Shown: piece by piece, positions 24,571 to 36,878 of the stretch
Layout of the letters: each line of letters starts with the position of its first letter
Numbering within the stretch: the stretch's first letter is position 1
Origin: Streblospio benedicti
Lineage: Eukaryota > Annelida > Polychaeta > Spionida > Spionidae
NCBI GenBank assembly: GCA_019095985.1
Contig: CM032669.1
Span: 60,140,127 to 60,204,126 of the forward strand
Length of the DNA: 64,000 bases
Reading direction: 5' to 3'
Made by a program: the position numbers and the translations under genes
Notes under the pieces: generated by a model
The model's input: only the letters and a program-made list of their open reading frames with translations
Told to the model about the DNA's origin: nothing
Databases searched by the model: none

Positions 24571-24974
24571 AGGCTAAAATCAGGTGTTGCATATTGACAG
24601 CGTATTGAAAAAGTGAAAAATGTCCAGTACAAAGACAATACATACGTCTTCATTTCCTTTTTTTAATAAGCTCCATATGCGATGTCTATTTTTCGTTTTG
24701 TAAAACAAAAAGATCAGTAATGGAAAAAAAAATTAAATGAAACCTTTTGGGTACACATAGTAAACATTACAATTTTCTTTTCTCGCTCGTGTTACAGGCG
24801 TTTGTCACAATAACGTACAACTTGACCAGTAAAAAAACATATGCATGAAATGGGCACATAACTTAGTCTGTTGATTGTCAAACATTTGTATAATTTAGAT
24901 GGTGGATGTAGTAGATCAAGACATTTGTGATAGAGCACGCACTGAACAAATGAATGAGGCTATTAGCAAAGGGG

Positions 24975-25510
24975 AATTCACTTACATCATATCATATATG
25001 TGAAAAAATGAATTTCATGTGATAAAAATTGATGGCCCCCCCCACCCCCTCACCCCCCTAATAACACAATCATTGTCAGTTAACTCAAATCCTAATTGAT
25101 GGACATCCATTACACAAATAGGGCAACGCACACACATCCCGTGAGATTTTTTAGTGCACACTGAGCCCGTGAATGGCATATACAAAATTTTCTATTCTAT
25201 TGATTAGAAAACAGTTGAATATGAAATATTCAAACCAAACATTATGACTGGTGACAATGGGTGTTGAAAAATGCGTTTAGGGAAGGAGATTGTTTACTAG
25301 ATATATTGTTTATTTTCATTTTAAAAGATGCGATTCACGGGATGCGTGTGTTCACGGGCTCACTGTGTGCCGCTCTAACAATAAATTTTAGTACAGAACG
25401 TCTCAAAAATAGGGATAAATTTTCTGTGGAAAAATTGATAGCCCTCTGCCCCCCTAAAAATGTGTGAAAAAAAATTGATAACCCCCCACTCCAAACATTG
25501 TGACAAAGGT
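24975..25510. repeat. CCCCCC-rich MITE copy, relative of 57629-58048
   Basis: Shares AAAATTGATAGCCC, AAATTTTAGTACAGAA, GGGATAAATTT and CAAACATTGTGACAAAGTTCAT with 57660-58000. An unrelated stretch (ACGGGATGCGTGTGTTCACGGG) interrupts it. Confidence 0.6.
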
Positions 25511-25969
25511 TCATCAATGTCATCACTGTGACCAAAACAGAAGAGACTGTGGAAAGCGCATTGTGTGTGCATTGTGTGTGTGATCAGCCAACATTTTATA
25601 CTGCAATGGTGTCGGAAAAGGCTACGTTTTGCTGTGATAAAGAGTCTCAGTATTGTAATAACATAAAAAAAACACTTTACACATAAGCGAATGCGCACAA
25701 GGCATTCACACAAATTGGGTAAAGTTTTCAGCTTGGCGTATTGGGATGACATCTAATACAGGGATACTGTATGTTACAATGAGTTGCTGAGCCAGACGAA
25801 CTGTTACTTTAAATGAGAATCACCAGTGATCACTTGACGCAACTAGAAGGAACACGACTAATTCTAATGAGAGTTATTTTGTGTAGGTCGGCAGAGTTCC
25901 CTTATATTATTATTAACACCATACTAAAGTAGCACGTGAAACGGTCTATATGTATATATAGAATATGAA

Positions 25970-26330
25970 GAGGCAACGCCGAAGTCAGCATTGAAACGAA
26001 AGTCAGTGTTGCTTGTAACGGCAATTTGGAAGATCGTGGATTCGAACTCACGACCTCCCGGCTATGATTCAGACCGGTCTTATATGTCATAGTCGGGTGC
26101 CTAACCATTACGCCAATCCTCCATGACGAAGGACACACACTTCAACTTCGCCTATATGCTGCGTTGCGCAACCACATTGTCTGACACCTGTCGCTATATT
26201 TAGCTTTACCATCGTGCCAGCCTTAATCAGACAAGCACCCTACCGACTTCGTTTGTTGGCATGCTGTGATCAATGCAGGATGCATTGTGTCTCTGAAGCA
26301 CTTTCTTTACAATTTTCAACTCCCTTCTCG
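25970..26330 (-). repeat. tRNA-SINE-containing duplicated block, copy 1
   Basis: The minus strand carries an A box (ATTGGCGTAATGGTTAGG) and B box (GAGTTCGAATCC), a tRNA-derived SINE head at about 26025-26125. The whole block of about 350 bp repeats at 26770-27115. Confidence 0.75.
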
Positions 26331-26769
26331 ATCCTCTACAACCAGCTCACTTATGTGACGATCTCACTTTCACAACAGCCCCGATCGGGTACCGTATTCA
26401 ACCTATCCCACTAGGGATCCGGGCACCACCCAGAGTCGCTACTGGCTGCTTGGGGAGTGAGCTAGGGAGTTTCTATACTACGTCAGTGTTTCAGGGACAC
26501 AGGGTTATCAGATCGGGAATTCTCCCTGGTATTAACTGTCCCATAGTCAGCTTTCGGTGACCGATGGACCTGTAAGGATTCACAGATCTAACTTTCCCAC
26601 CATCCAGATCACACATACCGAACTTTACTGAGTTCGAAATTCCCGGGCGGTAGCCCCCTCCCCCAGTGTCTTGCACACGGGGCCAGCCCACTGGACTAAT
26701 GGACAATTTCACAATTTCACAGGGCGACTACCCGGTGGTTTCTACCGAAGCACCCGAGTCCTTGTCTTC
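26331..26769. other. GC-richer unique segment between two direct copies
   Basis: Unlike the surrounding AT-rich DNA, this holds stretches such as ATCGGGTACCG, CCCGGGCGGTAGCCCC and CACACGGGGCCAGCCC. I recognise neither a gene nor an rRNA. The flanking blocks are direct repeats of each other. Confidence 0.4.
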
Positions 26770-27115
26770 CACCAATTGAAATGGAAGTCAGTGTTGCTTG
26801 TACAGGCAATTTGGAAGATCGTGGATTGGAACTCACGACCTCCCAGCTATGATTCAAACCGGTCTTATATGTCATAGTCGGGTGCGCTACCATTACGCCA
26901 ATCCTCCATGACGAAGGACACACACTTCAACTTCGCCTATATGCTGTGCCTATATGCTGCATTGCGCAACCACACTGTCTGACACCTATCGTATATTTAG
27001 CTTCACCATCGTGCCAGCCTTAATCAGACAAGCACCCTACCAACTTCGTTTGTTGGCATGCTGTGATCAATGCAGGATGCATTGTGTCTCTGAAGCACTT
27101 TCTTTACAGCCGCAG
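26770..27115 (-). repeat. tRNA-SINE-containing duplicated block, copy 2
   Basis: Second copy of 25970-26330, with the same A and B boxes on the minus strand and the same downstream sequence (ATCGTGCCAGCCTTAATCAGAC). A small added repeat (GCCTATATGCTG) marks divergence. Confidence 0.75.
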
Positions 27116-27359
27116 CATTTTTGTGCATGTTGGAAAAGTACAGTAAGTTAAATGTGTATACATGTGTATTTACAATATGATAAAATAAATAACTAAGCCA
27201 AATAAATTGAGTTTTCAAATATTGGTACAAGACTCTAAAGTGAATTTAGACCTGGAATTCTTACCAATTCTCAGTAAGGCTCATGTTTCAGATTCAGATG
27301 TAGACTTCATGCTATAGATAAGGTTTGGTATACAGCATATTGCAGTAGTCCGCGTGGAT

Positions 27360-27740
27360 GGAGCATCCGGGCTATGATGCTAGCTGACTTGTAGAGGGGT
27401 AAATATATAAGACCAAATAATGGTCCTGAATGGACCTAAATATAGACCAATTAGTCCATGTGACATAGGCTCCAAGAAGTCACCATTGTTAACTGAGAAA
27501 CCAAATTCAAGCATCCTAGCTCATATTATACGACTTGGAGATAGACAACAGTAAGAAATGGACCAAATGGACCAAATAATGGTTTGGAATGGACCTAAAA
27601 ATGGACCACTTGAGTTCATGTGAAATGACGTTCGTGTGGTCACCATTTACAACTAACATGCCAAATTTGAGCACCGTAGCTCAAACGATGCGGCCTGTAG
27701 AGCGGTAACATGCCGGCTGGAAGCATAGAGGGATGGACAG
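27360..27740. repeat. Dispersed repeat with tandem GACCAAATAATGG blocks
   Basis: Two diverged tandem blocks (GACCAAATAATGGTCCTGAA and GACCAAATAATGGTTTGGAA). The reverse complement recurs at 53690-53880, where GTCCATTATTAGG and CTCTACAGGTCGCATCGTTT align. Confidence 0.6.
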
Positions 27741-27898
27741 ACCGATGCTTGGGGTATTAGCCATTGTAAACACTGGAATACAGTGTATTGCATTCACTAT
27801 AATGCAGAAGTTTAGTACCTGGAACATGTACTTAAGTTCATGGATTATGACTAATCTCATGAATCTGACTTGCTTGACTGACTTAGGACCTGTAGGTG

Positions 27899-28050
27899 AC
27901 CAATCAAATCGTTTACATTTTGCCCAATCATGAAGAAGCTAATGACCCACTTTTGACCAATATGCATCTTTCAAATCAACCAATCACTGCATTCCCACAT
28001 AAGCCAATCATGTTCAAGTTAAATGGGTGTGACGTCACTTGACGTATAAA
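27899..28050 (+). promoter_or_regulatory. Candidate histone H3.3 promoter
   Basis: Five CCAAT boxes in the same orientation start at 27900, 27924, 27957, 27980 and 28004, spaced 23-33 bp. A perfect CRE, TGACGTCA (28030-28037), a TATA box, TATAAA (28045-28050), and ATGCAT/ATGCATAAT octamer-like sites follow. Vertebrate H3.3 promoters are known to use CRE and octamer-type elements, and CCAAT clusters are common in histone promoters. Assignment to the H3.3 gene 2.7 kb downstream is inferred. Confidence 0.7.
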
Positions 28051-28074
28051 AGCATATGCATAATGAGGTCAAGA

Positions 28075-28121
28075 CCATAGTTCCTTGCGAATTTACTGAG
28101 AGGACATTTTGAATTTCTGAG
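28075..28121 (+). other. Candidate noncoding first exon of H3.3
   Basis: About 30 bp after the TATA box, a short exon can run from near ACCATAGTTCC to CTGAG, followed by donor GTATGT at 28122. The H3.3 coding exon has an acceptor (TTTGCAG) just one base before its ATG, so a 5' UTR exon is required. The start position is approximate. Confidence 0.55.
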
Positions 28122-28305
28122 GTATGTAAATAATTGACCTTTTTCTACACGAAATTAAGACCTTTATAGCTACAAAATGTATTATTTACAATTATTAGCC
28201 CGTACAGATTACTTATGATTCAAATTAAACCATAACCAAGGCTTATCCACTAAATAAACGCGATTTACAAATCAAGTTCTTTGTGCCGCCATTTTCCTCA
28301 TTAGT

Positions 28306-29640
28306 TTATGCAGTGAGCGAACTGTTTACTTTGTTGTTTCTGTCCAATATTGGTTGATGTGATGGAATCATAAACTTCGCGAGAGTTGGTGCCCCCTCGT
28401 CCCTGTTCATAACCTGCTTGCAGGTTCGGATGTGTACAGACTCATTGATGGTCCTGGTTTTCCATTCACTTTCTCTGTCTATTATTCTGGCTCCCTCCCA
28501 GTCTATCTGATGGTTGTGCTGGTTTGCATGGTCCGTGATGGCACTCTTGTTTATTTCCATTTTTGACTCTTTCTTTGTGGATCTGGTGTATGCTCCCTTC
28601 TGGTTTGCTTCCACGTCCTTCTGATGTTCCTTCAGTCTGGTACCAAACTTTCTGCCCGTTTCCCCGACGTACACTTTATCACATGACTTGCATGGAATCT
28701 TGTACACAATTTCACATTTGTCCATCTTATCTACTTTTGTCTTTCGGATTGTACTAGGATGTTCCTGATAGTCTGCATTGGCTTCACCGCCGTAGCTACT
28801 AAGTGTTTGTTCAGAATTCTGGAGATCCCTTCTGTAACACCTTTCACATATGGTAGGATAACCTGGCCTTTTGATCTTTCAGCTTCTTTTCTTTTCTTGT
28901 TCTTTTCACTCTTCCTTTCAAGTTTGGTTTCTATCTGGTGTTTCACTCGTCGGAACGACCATTCAGGATAGCCACATCTTGTCAAAGCTTCAACTATGTG
29001 TTGTTCCTCTTTCTGCCTGTCAACTTCTTCTGTCACTATGTCATTCCCTCTATCTAAAAGGGTGCGTATAACACCTAGCTTGTGTTGCAAAGGGTGGTGG
29101 GAGGAGAAGTGTAGGTACTGGTCAGTGTGTGTCTTCTTTCTGTAAACTAGTAATTTCACACTCCTGTCTGGTTTACGCACAATCAGTGTGTCTAGAAATG
29201 GAATGCATCCATCTCTTTCTTCTTCATGCGTAAACTTGATGCTACCAGTCTCATCCACTGTGTTGAGATGGTCTGTGAGGTTCTGGGTCTCTCCTCTCTT
29301 TATCTTCTCTAACACATCATCCACATACCGCTTCCATAGTTGTGGTTTACAAGTCACTGGGGCTGTGGCTGTTGCTTTGGTCTCTAACCATTCCATGTAC
29401 AGGTTTGCTACTATTGGTGACACTGGACTCCCCATAGCTGTGCCAAACTTCTGTTGGTAGATTGATCCTCTAAACTGAAAATACGTCGTTGTGAGTATGA
29501 ATTCACAAAGGTCCATGATGTCATTTGGATTTAATAACGTACGCTTCTTTAGAGTTCTGTCATTGTTTAAGCGGTCCCTTATTATCTGGAGAGCTTTTTC
29601 AATAGGGGTGTTTGTAAACAAAGATCTCGCTCATTTTTTC
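28306..29640 (-). mobile_element. Penelope-like retroelement (RT and GIY-YIG), 5'-truncated
   Basis: On the minus strand the first frame carries reverse transcriptase motifs (GTAMGSPVSPIVANLYMEW, KRYVDDV, PFLDTLIVR) and the linker LPYVKGVTEGISRIL. A second frame carries a GIY-YIG domain (YKIPCKSCDKVYVGETGR and GTRLKEHQ). This domain order identifies a Penelope-like element. The N-terminal RT part is missing and the reading frame is interrupted, so this copy is dead. It lies in the H3.3 5' UTR intron, antisense to the gene. Confidence 0.88.
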
Positions 29641-29860
29641 AGCCAAATCTTTCGAGTTCTTAACATGGCATTCATTTCCGAATATTTGACTTGTGACATT
29701 GCGCGGGAAGAACATTCTGAGGATGCCAACAGTTGTTTGGCGAAAGTGTAAATGTTATTTAAAAAAATCTAGTGTTGTGAGCAAAGAAAGATGAACTAAT
29801 ATATTTCATACCAACACAATGAACACATTCAAGAATGTTTAACTATTGTATAAAAACAAG
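29640..29860. repeat. Repeat shared with 48540-48690
   Basis: GCGCGGGAAGA, GATGCCAACAGTTGTTTGGCGAAA, AGTGTTGTGA and TTTCATACCAACACAATGAA occur in the same order in both places, next to a Penelope-like element here and alone there. Confidence 0.65.
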
Positions 29861-30217
29861 TATTGTGTACTATGTAAAAGAAGTTAAAGATAATAGGCGA
29901 CACTGTTTGGTGAAAATTGTGACATAAGAACTTGTGCAATAAAATCACATACTTAAAACCTGTTATATTCCATGTGAACTGTATTCTGATGGATAATTTG
30001 TGAAGACCATGTGCCCCAGAGGCTCTTAAGATTTGAAATAATGCTGCATTTTGTGCTTTTTCCGAACTCTAAAATACGAGCTTGTGCTTCGAGTTACTGT
30101 AGGCTTGGCCAATACACTTGGGTTACCAAGTTTCCGAATCACATTTTGCTGGGCCCAGCTTCAAAGTCCATGTGACTCGCACTAAGATTTGATCAGATCA
30201 TAATATTGGATGGACAG

Positions 30218-30768
30218 TAGTGCTCAGAATCGGACCTTCAAATGACTATCGATTATCGCCAATTTTGACTCTATTATTGATAACTATCGACGCTTACTGC
30301 CATTTCAATTAGCCATATACTGTAAAAGTATTCCCCTAACGTTAGTTGTGTGACGTCCTCATGTATAAGTTAATTTGACGAAAATATTTTGATTTGGAAT
30401 GAACATTTACATGCCGCCATGCTGTTCCATGAGTCACATGTGGTTTTACTGCACTGGTGTATTAATTGTTATCGACCGTGTCGTATAGCATATCATTATT
30501 CATCACGGCTGCTTACAAAGGGACTTTTTAAACATACGGTGCGCCGTTTACAGCCAGTGCTGCGGGGAAATTTAAATTCAAATAAGCGCTGTTCGTGCAT
30601 GTTTCATTGCAAATGATAACACCACAGATTTCTATAAATATTTGCGTATTTCACCCAAATTTCGGAATATACAAAACCATCGATATTTATGTGGAAAGCC
30701 ATCGATAATCGGCGATAGTCTGCTGACCGACGATAGATCGATACATACGATTGATCGTCCCAGCGCTA
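30218..30768. mobile_element. hAT element (551 bp), 8-bp target duplication
   Basis: Ends TAGTGCTCAGAA and TCCCAGCGCTA (complement TAGCGCTGGGA) fit a known hAT terminal type. ATGGACAG flanks both sides exactly (30210-30217, 30769-30776). Interior palindromes CGATTATCG repeat near both ends. It stops 53 bp before the H3.3 coding acceptor. Confidence 0.87.
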
Positions 30769-30789
30769 ATGGACAGTATTTACCACTGA

Positions 30790-31777
<988 letters not shown>

Positions 31778-31910
31778 GATGCACGTCCATAGAAGGATTC
31801 ATTTCCTGATATAAACTTTAGCATATAATTATCATTCTCATCTTAATATCACAGTATCATAGTGTTGACCATGTGTCTTGCATTCAGGAATTAGGCGACA
31901 AATGATTTGA

Positions 31911-31916
31911 AATAAA
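31911..31916 (+). terminator. H3.3 proximal poly(A) signal
   Basis: AATAAA, 134 bp after the stop. A second AATAAA lies at 32331-32336, followed by an A run, so proximal and distal 3' UTR forms are possible. Confidence 0.6.
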
Positions 31917-32330
31917 TATTTGCCAACGGATTTTATTATTATGTTTTTATCAAGCATGTTAGAAGAGATTCATATATTTATAAATTAAATTACCTCTGAC
32001 ACTAATTTACCACGTCCGTCTGAGGCCTACCAGCGTGGACTGTACTGGCCTTGACGGGTCTGATCTCTGGTATCGATGCTGCCATTTAATGGAGGTTGCG
32101 ACAATTTTAATCCAGGACTTTTTATCGCTTCTGAAGAAAATAGATGTGAGAGTCATAGATTTATTGTGGCTGTATGTAATCTTTATTTTTTACTGTTTTT
32201 AAAATAATTAGTGTAGAAAACTTGTCACGTTGCTGTGTAATATTTCGGCCCCAAAATTTATTGTTGTGACTATTTATTATGTTGGTAAATGTTATAAAAG
32301 AATTTGGCCCTAAATCGATGTATTGTGTCG

Positions 32331-32336
32331 AATAAA
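32331..32336 (+). terminator. H3.3 distal poly(A) signal
   Basis: AATAAA about 550 bp after the stop codon. No unrelated repeat interrupts the interval. Confidence 0.45.
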
Positions 32337-32450
32337 ACTTAAAAAAAACAAAGTATGTTTTTGTGACCGTACATGATGCACCAAGCTTTAACCATGGCTT
32401 TCGTGATGTGCGTCCTGCGACCAGAATAAAAAACTATTCAGCTTATTAAT

Positions 32451-32659
32451 TACTGTAAAACTTTAATATTTCGTGGCAATTAAATTGTGCGCTTTTCATC
32501 GATAAATTATTTTGTGCCTAATTTTGCAATTCTGGTGATCTTAGGCCTACTAAACAAAGACTTTACGCTTGCTAACTATAAGTTTTTTGTATGACTTTTT
32601 GTACCTACCCATGAAATTCGCAAATTAAATTGAGCACAAACATTTCTAGTTTTACAGTA
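32451..32659. mobile_element. TACTGTAAAACTAG MITE, copy 1 of 4
   Basis: About 209 bp ending TACTGTAAAACT and CTAGTTTTACAGTA. Copies 2-4 are at 33202-33412, 33654-33821 and 34515-34727 (inverted). Shared interior: CACCTACCCATGAA and TTGGTCCATC/GATGGACC. Confidence 0.8.
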
Positions 32660-32946
32660 TTCCCAACATCGAATGCCCGTCCTGCCGTGTTGATTTGTAT
32701 GTCATTTTTATGGTGGAAATTACACCAAAACGCATATCCCTGCAAAATGAATGTTATTCTACTCTTGATTGAAGAGGACCGTGTTGCGTTTATCAGTATG
32801 ATATAAAATACTGCTATCATGTATAAACATATGCCATTTGGGAATTCTCTCAAAACGTATCCTGCAGGAATGTGAGCTGAGCAGTCCGGGACGCAAATTC
32901 GCCTGACTGTGGGTGTAGAAATGCTGTGACAAGATATATGTATAAA

Positions 32947-33124
32947 CAGGGAATGTGACTCAATTTACACTCATGTTCAATCCAAACTAGCCAACCGTAG
33001 TTATTAAAGTATTGGAATCGAGTAATCATACTCGTCGACTGTGGCGAGTGACTTAGAATTTACACTAGCCAACAGAAATTTACACTAGCCAGGGGCGAGT
33101 GGCAAGTGCCTAATCAACACCCTG
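32947..33124. mobile_element. CAGGGAATGTGACTC MITE (178 bp)
   Basis: Starts CAGGGAATGTGACTC, ends AACACCCTG, flanked by TATAAA on both sides (32941-32946, 33125-33130), an exact 6-bp duplication. Interior GCCAA and GGCGAGTGGC motifs link it to the element at 14750. Confidence 0.82.
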
Positions 33125-33201
33125 TATAAAGTTGTCATATATCACGGGGGAAATCGGGGCATCACTGCAGGCTGGGGTGTGCGATCATGGCACCATGGTG
33201 A

Positions 33202-33412
33202 ACTGTAAAACTAGTATATTTTGTGGCTATTAAATTTTACGATTTTCTTCTAAATTATTTTGTGACTTTAGTTTAATTTTGCAATTTTGGTCCATCCTGG
33301 ACCTACTTTCCATAAGCTATTATTGTCTGCTGACTATTTAAGTTTGCGTTTTTGCACCTACCCATGAAGTTCACAAATTAAATTGTGCGCAAACATTTCT
33401 AGTTTTACAGTA
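33202..33412. mobile_element. TACTGTAAAACTAG MITE, copy 2
   Basis: Same ends and interior as 32451-32659, about 75-85% similar by eye. Confidence 0.78.
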
Positions 33413-33653
33413 ATAACCAGACCGCAGGTTATAGAAAAAAATGTAATGAATAAAATTCATATGTACAAGCTGTATGATCCTATTTTCATAACCAGTGGCC
33501 AAGATTATACTTCATTGTAAGGAGTGCCGGTAGTTTATTTTTGGCTTTATCATGGACTCTGGTGAAGAATTGTAAGCAGTCATTTGTTGTAGGCCTGACA
33601 GCCCAGTCTACATCCCCACTGTCCCCCTCGAAGCCTTTCGGTCATTAATAGGG

Positions 33654-33821
33654 TACTGTAAAACTAGACTATTTCGTGTCTATTCAATTATGCGATTTTG
33701 GTCCATCTTGGACTTGCTTTACATAGGCAATTAATGTTTGATGACTTTAAGTTGCCGTTTTTGCACCTACCCACAAAATTTTCAAATTAAATCGTACACA
33801 AACATTTCTAGTTTTACAGTA
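33654..33821. mobile_element. TACTGTAAAACTAG MITE, copy 3 (internally deleted)
   Basis: Begins TACTGTAAAACTAG and ends TAGTTTTACAGTA, about 40 bp shorter than the other copies. Confidence 0.78.
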
Positions 33822-34514
33822 TATCAGACCCATGCCCAATGTGCACGATCTAAAACTGCCTGCCAAGTCCGTTTTGGTCTTCCCTTGCCTTTTCTACGAT
33901 TACAAGTTTACTTAATTTGCTAGTCCAGCCAGCCCTGCTGGTCAACATTCACCTACCCATCCTGGTCGTTTGAGAAGCACACTCAGTATCTGCAAGAATG
34001 AGATGATGCAAAATTTCTCAAAATGATCCCAACTGGTATCATCATTAGGCTTCACACCACACATCAATGTATATTTTTTCTAATCAAGTGTACACACAAA
34101 CTTGAATCATATCTTAGAATTGCGGACATGTATTAAAAGGGTGTTCTAGCATCGGAAGTGGTTCTATGTATATACTTTATTTACTGTATAAAACACATAT
34201 CAAACAAATTTTTTGAAAATAAAAACATGTTTTAGCTAGATCTAAACAGGGATAAAAGTACTAGAATATGTTATGAAATGCAAGCAATCTTTTGTGTATT
34301 ATCTCCTCATTCCTTTAATTTGCAAGTGAATTGTGGAAAAAATTTCACTTGCAAATTTCTTTACCAGTGCCATATTTATTTTCATAATCCAAATTTAGGA
34401 GGAAGTATGTGCAGGTATATGGATTGGAGAAATATATATGCCCACTGATTTTGGCTCCACTAAATCAGAATGCAGGATTTAGAGGTGCGTCAGAGCGTGA
34501 CATAATGAATATTA

Positions 34515-34727
34515 TACTGTAAAACTAGAAATGTTTGCACACAATTTAATTTGCGAATTTCATGGGTAGGAGCAAATTTAAATAGTTAGCAAACATTATT
34601 AGCCTATTTAAAGTACGTGCAGGATGGACCAAAAGCGCAAAATTAAATAGTCACAAAATAGTTTATAGATGAAGATAGATGAAAATCGCAAAATTTAATA
34701 GCGGCAAAATATTCTAGTTTTACAATA
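34515..34727. mobile_element. TACTGTAAAACTAG MITE, copy 4 (inverted)
   Basis: Reverse complement of the other copies (CATGGGTAGG, GGATGGACCAAAA), with ends TACTGTAAAACTAG and CTAGTTTTACAATA. Confidence 0.78.
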
Positions 34728-35380
34728 CATGTACTGCTACCACTAATGTGACACACCTCTCAATGCTGTAAGCTGATTGGTGGAGCACAGAAAACAGAGT
34801 ATATTTTTCCATATACCACACCTGATCCGGGTTCTTTTTTTAATGACAACAGAGACTGCCATTTTAAACATCGCGATTTAAATCATGACGGCGCTATATA
34901 TATGTTGTCAATGGATTAAAAACAAATTATATAGCCAAATCCCATATTCATTATGTTAAGTGTCGTAAAATATTGACATTGGAATGCGGATTAGTTTGTG
35001 TACTGTATTGCTAAAAAAACGATAGTTATGTACAAACTGGGGCACAATGTTAGACTAGTATAGAGTACTGACGCTGCCGTGAGAAGTGTGTATTGCACGG
35101 AATAAACAAGATTTCAGATTTAAAATTACATTTTTGAATTATAGTCGTGGCATAATGATAATATACCATGTTTAGCAGTGGTATACACGTATCTGTTAAT
35201 TCACTGCCCTCATTTTTTTAATATTCACTGAGCTTACGAGGGGAATATTGCACAAATTCTCAGTATCTCCGTATGCTCCACACTAATTTTGATTGTTTCA
35301 TGCATTAAAAAATTACGATTTTCAAGATCATAAAGCAATATATTGATTTACCAAAAAATAAAAGACATACGAGTAACTCA
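34728..35380. other. Intergenic DNA without recognised features
   Basis: AT-rich stretch between the MITE cluster and the 3' end of the minus-strand gene. Nothing recognised. Confidence 0.35.
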
Positions 35381-35388
35381 TTTCATTT

Positions 35389-35394
35389 TTTATT
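35389..35394 (-). terminator. Poly(A) signal of the UQCC4-like gene
   Basis: AATAAA on the minus strand, about 77 bp past the stop codon. Confidence 0.5.
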
Positions 35395-35470
35395 ACACTC
35401 CATCTGTAATACAAGGTTGAAAAGTCCACAAAAACCTACAAAAACTATCCTTATTTAGTTTGTCTATATC

Positions 35471-35840
35471 CTAATTTGGTACTTGAATTTCCTTTAGTCT
35501 TCTTTTCAAGTCTGTTGTATCTAATCCGTTTGCTTCGTTGTACTGAATACAGGATATTAATGATTTTTCTTCCATTCCTGGTATCCGTGTGTATAAAGAC
35601 TCTTCAATATCACGATCAAGATCATTTTCTTCTCTTAACACCAAAAAGTACAATAAAAATGCGCTTAAACTCGCTAGCACAGACCATTTTTCGTACCAGG
35701 GTGCATTTCTTGCTGGAGGTGAAAAAGAATCGGCTGCATTCCAATCAGAAGCTTTGGACTTTGAATACTGAACTGGTTCATCAAGGGATTTATCAATGGC
35801 ATCTTTATTTTGCGATAAAACAGACGTCCTACATATGTAT
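35471..35840 (-). CDS. Small single-pass membrane protein, UQCC4/CCSMST1-like, last exon
   Basis: Minus-strand exon after acceptor TTCTTTTGCAG; stop at 35471-35473; about 123 codons with one leading base. The order of features is a polar N-part, EPVQYSKSKAS..W, then a hydrophobic span SVLASLSAFLLYFLVL, then REENDLD. UQCC4 (also called CCSMST1, human C16orf91) has the same plan: P-I-x-F-S-x-S-K-A..W, WW, one transmembrane helix, L-R-E-E-x-E-x-D. UQCC4 assists mitochondrial complex III assembly. The C-terminal part after the helix (GLDTTDLKRRLKEI) is longer than I recall for vertebrates. The first exon, expected to hold the Met and mitochondrial presequence, is not located; it should lie between 35841 and about 36800. 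An in-frame ATG at 35854 falls inside the acceptor and is unlikely to be the start. Naming is by pattern, not by alignment. Confidence 0.72.
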
Positions 35841-36878
35841 CTGCAAAAGAACAACTACATATCAGCAAAAATGTTCACCAGTACTGTTTGTTGTGAAATT
35901 TCGCATCACATGAAATTTTGATAAAGAAAAATATCAAACAGGGAAGATTTGTCAATGTTTAGAAGAATGATAATATTATTTGATTTTAAATGACATTGGT
36001 TTAATTTATAATCATTTAAACGTTTGAACACCGAATATATAACTGATAGATATTCAGCATATTCAGGATTGTACTACAGTCAAAAGTATAAACTAAAATA
36101 TTGCAATTTCGTTTAAACACAAACATGTTGCTAACAATTTGTCGATGTAGATTGGTTTTCACATTAATTCAGCTGATGTTTATTTGTTACTCACTGTTAT
36201 GAAACTCATTAATTACAGATTGGGTGATGACATAATTTTAGATACATTCACATTTTTAATAATAAATAACCTCCAGTGATAATCATAGATAACTGAATAC
36301 TGCAGAGTGCAATGTAAGAATGAAGCGGTGGCTGCGAGCTTTCATAATATTAATAATGTAACAATATAGACATTACATAATTGTCCTATGCCAGCTTAAT
36401 TTCCCATTTTGCAACGCGTTAACATGCATTATAAAGCAACATTAGAGAGCATTAGTATGTTATCTTTAAAGAAATTTGTTAAGCTAAAATGTCACCTTGA
36501 ACTAGCTTTACAATTTATTAAATTTCTGAACAAATGATTAACTTTCAAAAACGACATGATGAAAGTAAATATAGTTAAGTTTGATACGGTACTCCTAGAT
36601 ATGTCGTAAACAAAGACGTTGTCGCAAACTACTTTATGTGTAGTCTCAATCTATTACAGTTCTTTACTGTTTATCGCTGCAAAACCACAATATCAAGCTT
36701 AGTTGATTAAGGCTACATAATCAGCAGAAATGGGTCGCTCAGCTCCGCGCGTAAAAATCAAGAAAAATATCCACTTTTTTTGTTAAAAACTCACATTAGA
36801 TATGTATATTTTACTTGTCATTTAACATATCACAGTGTAACATCACGCCATGTTTGTATAGATCATTATATTTGTAGT
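35841..36878. promoter_or_regulatory. Presumed shared 5' region of the UQCC4-like gene and TOP3A
   Basis: About 1 kb between the two divergent genes. It should contain the first exon of the minus gene and the start sites of both. No TATA or CCAAT cluster stands out and no repeat family is recognised, so the elements cannot be placed. Confidence 0.4.

Noticed and set aside
26390-26720. Ribosomal DNA fragment
   Set aside because: GC content suggested rRNA, but I could match no conserved rRNA stretch.
35476-35913. Plus-strand 145-codon ORF
   Set aside because: It is the antisense shadow of the UQCC4-like exon, with poor codon character.
36780-36878. Most upstream in-frame ATG as the TOP3A start
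   Set aside because: The added residues (LKTHIRYVYFTCHL and on) are AT-rich chance-like sequence. The Met at 36879 or 36924 fits the family better, though this start cannot be excluded.
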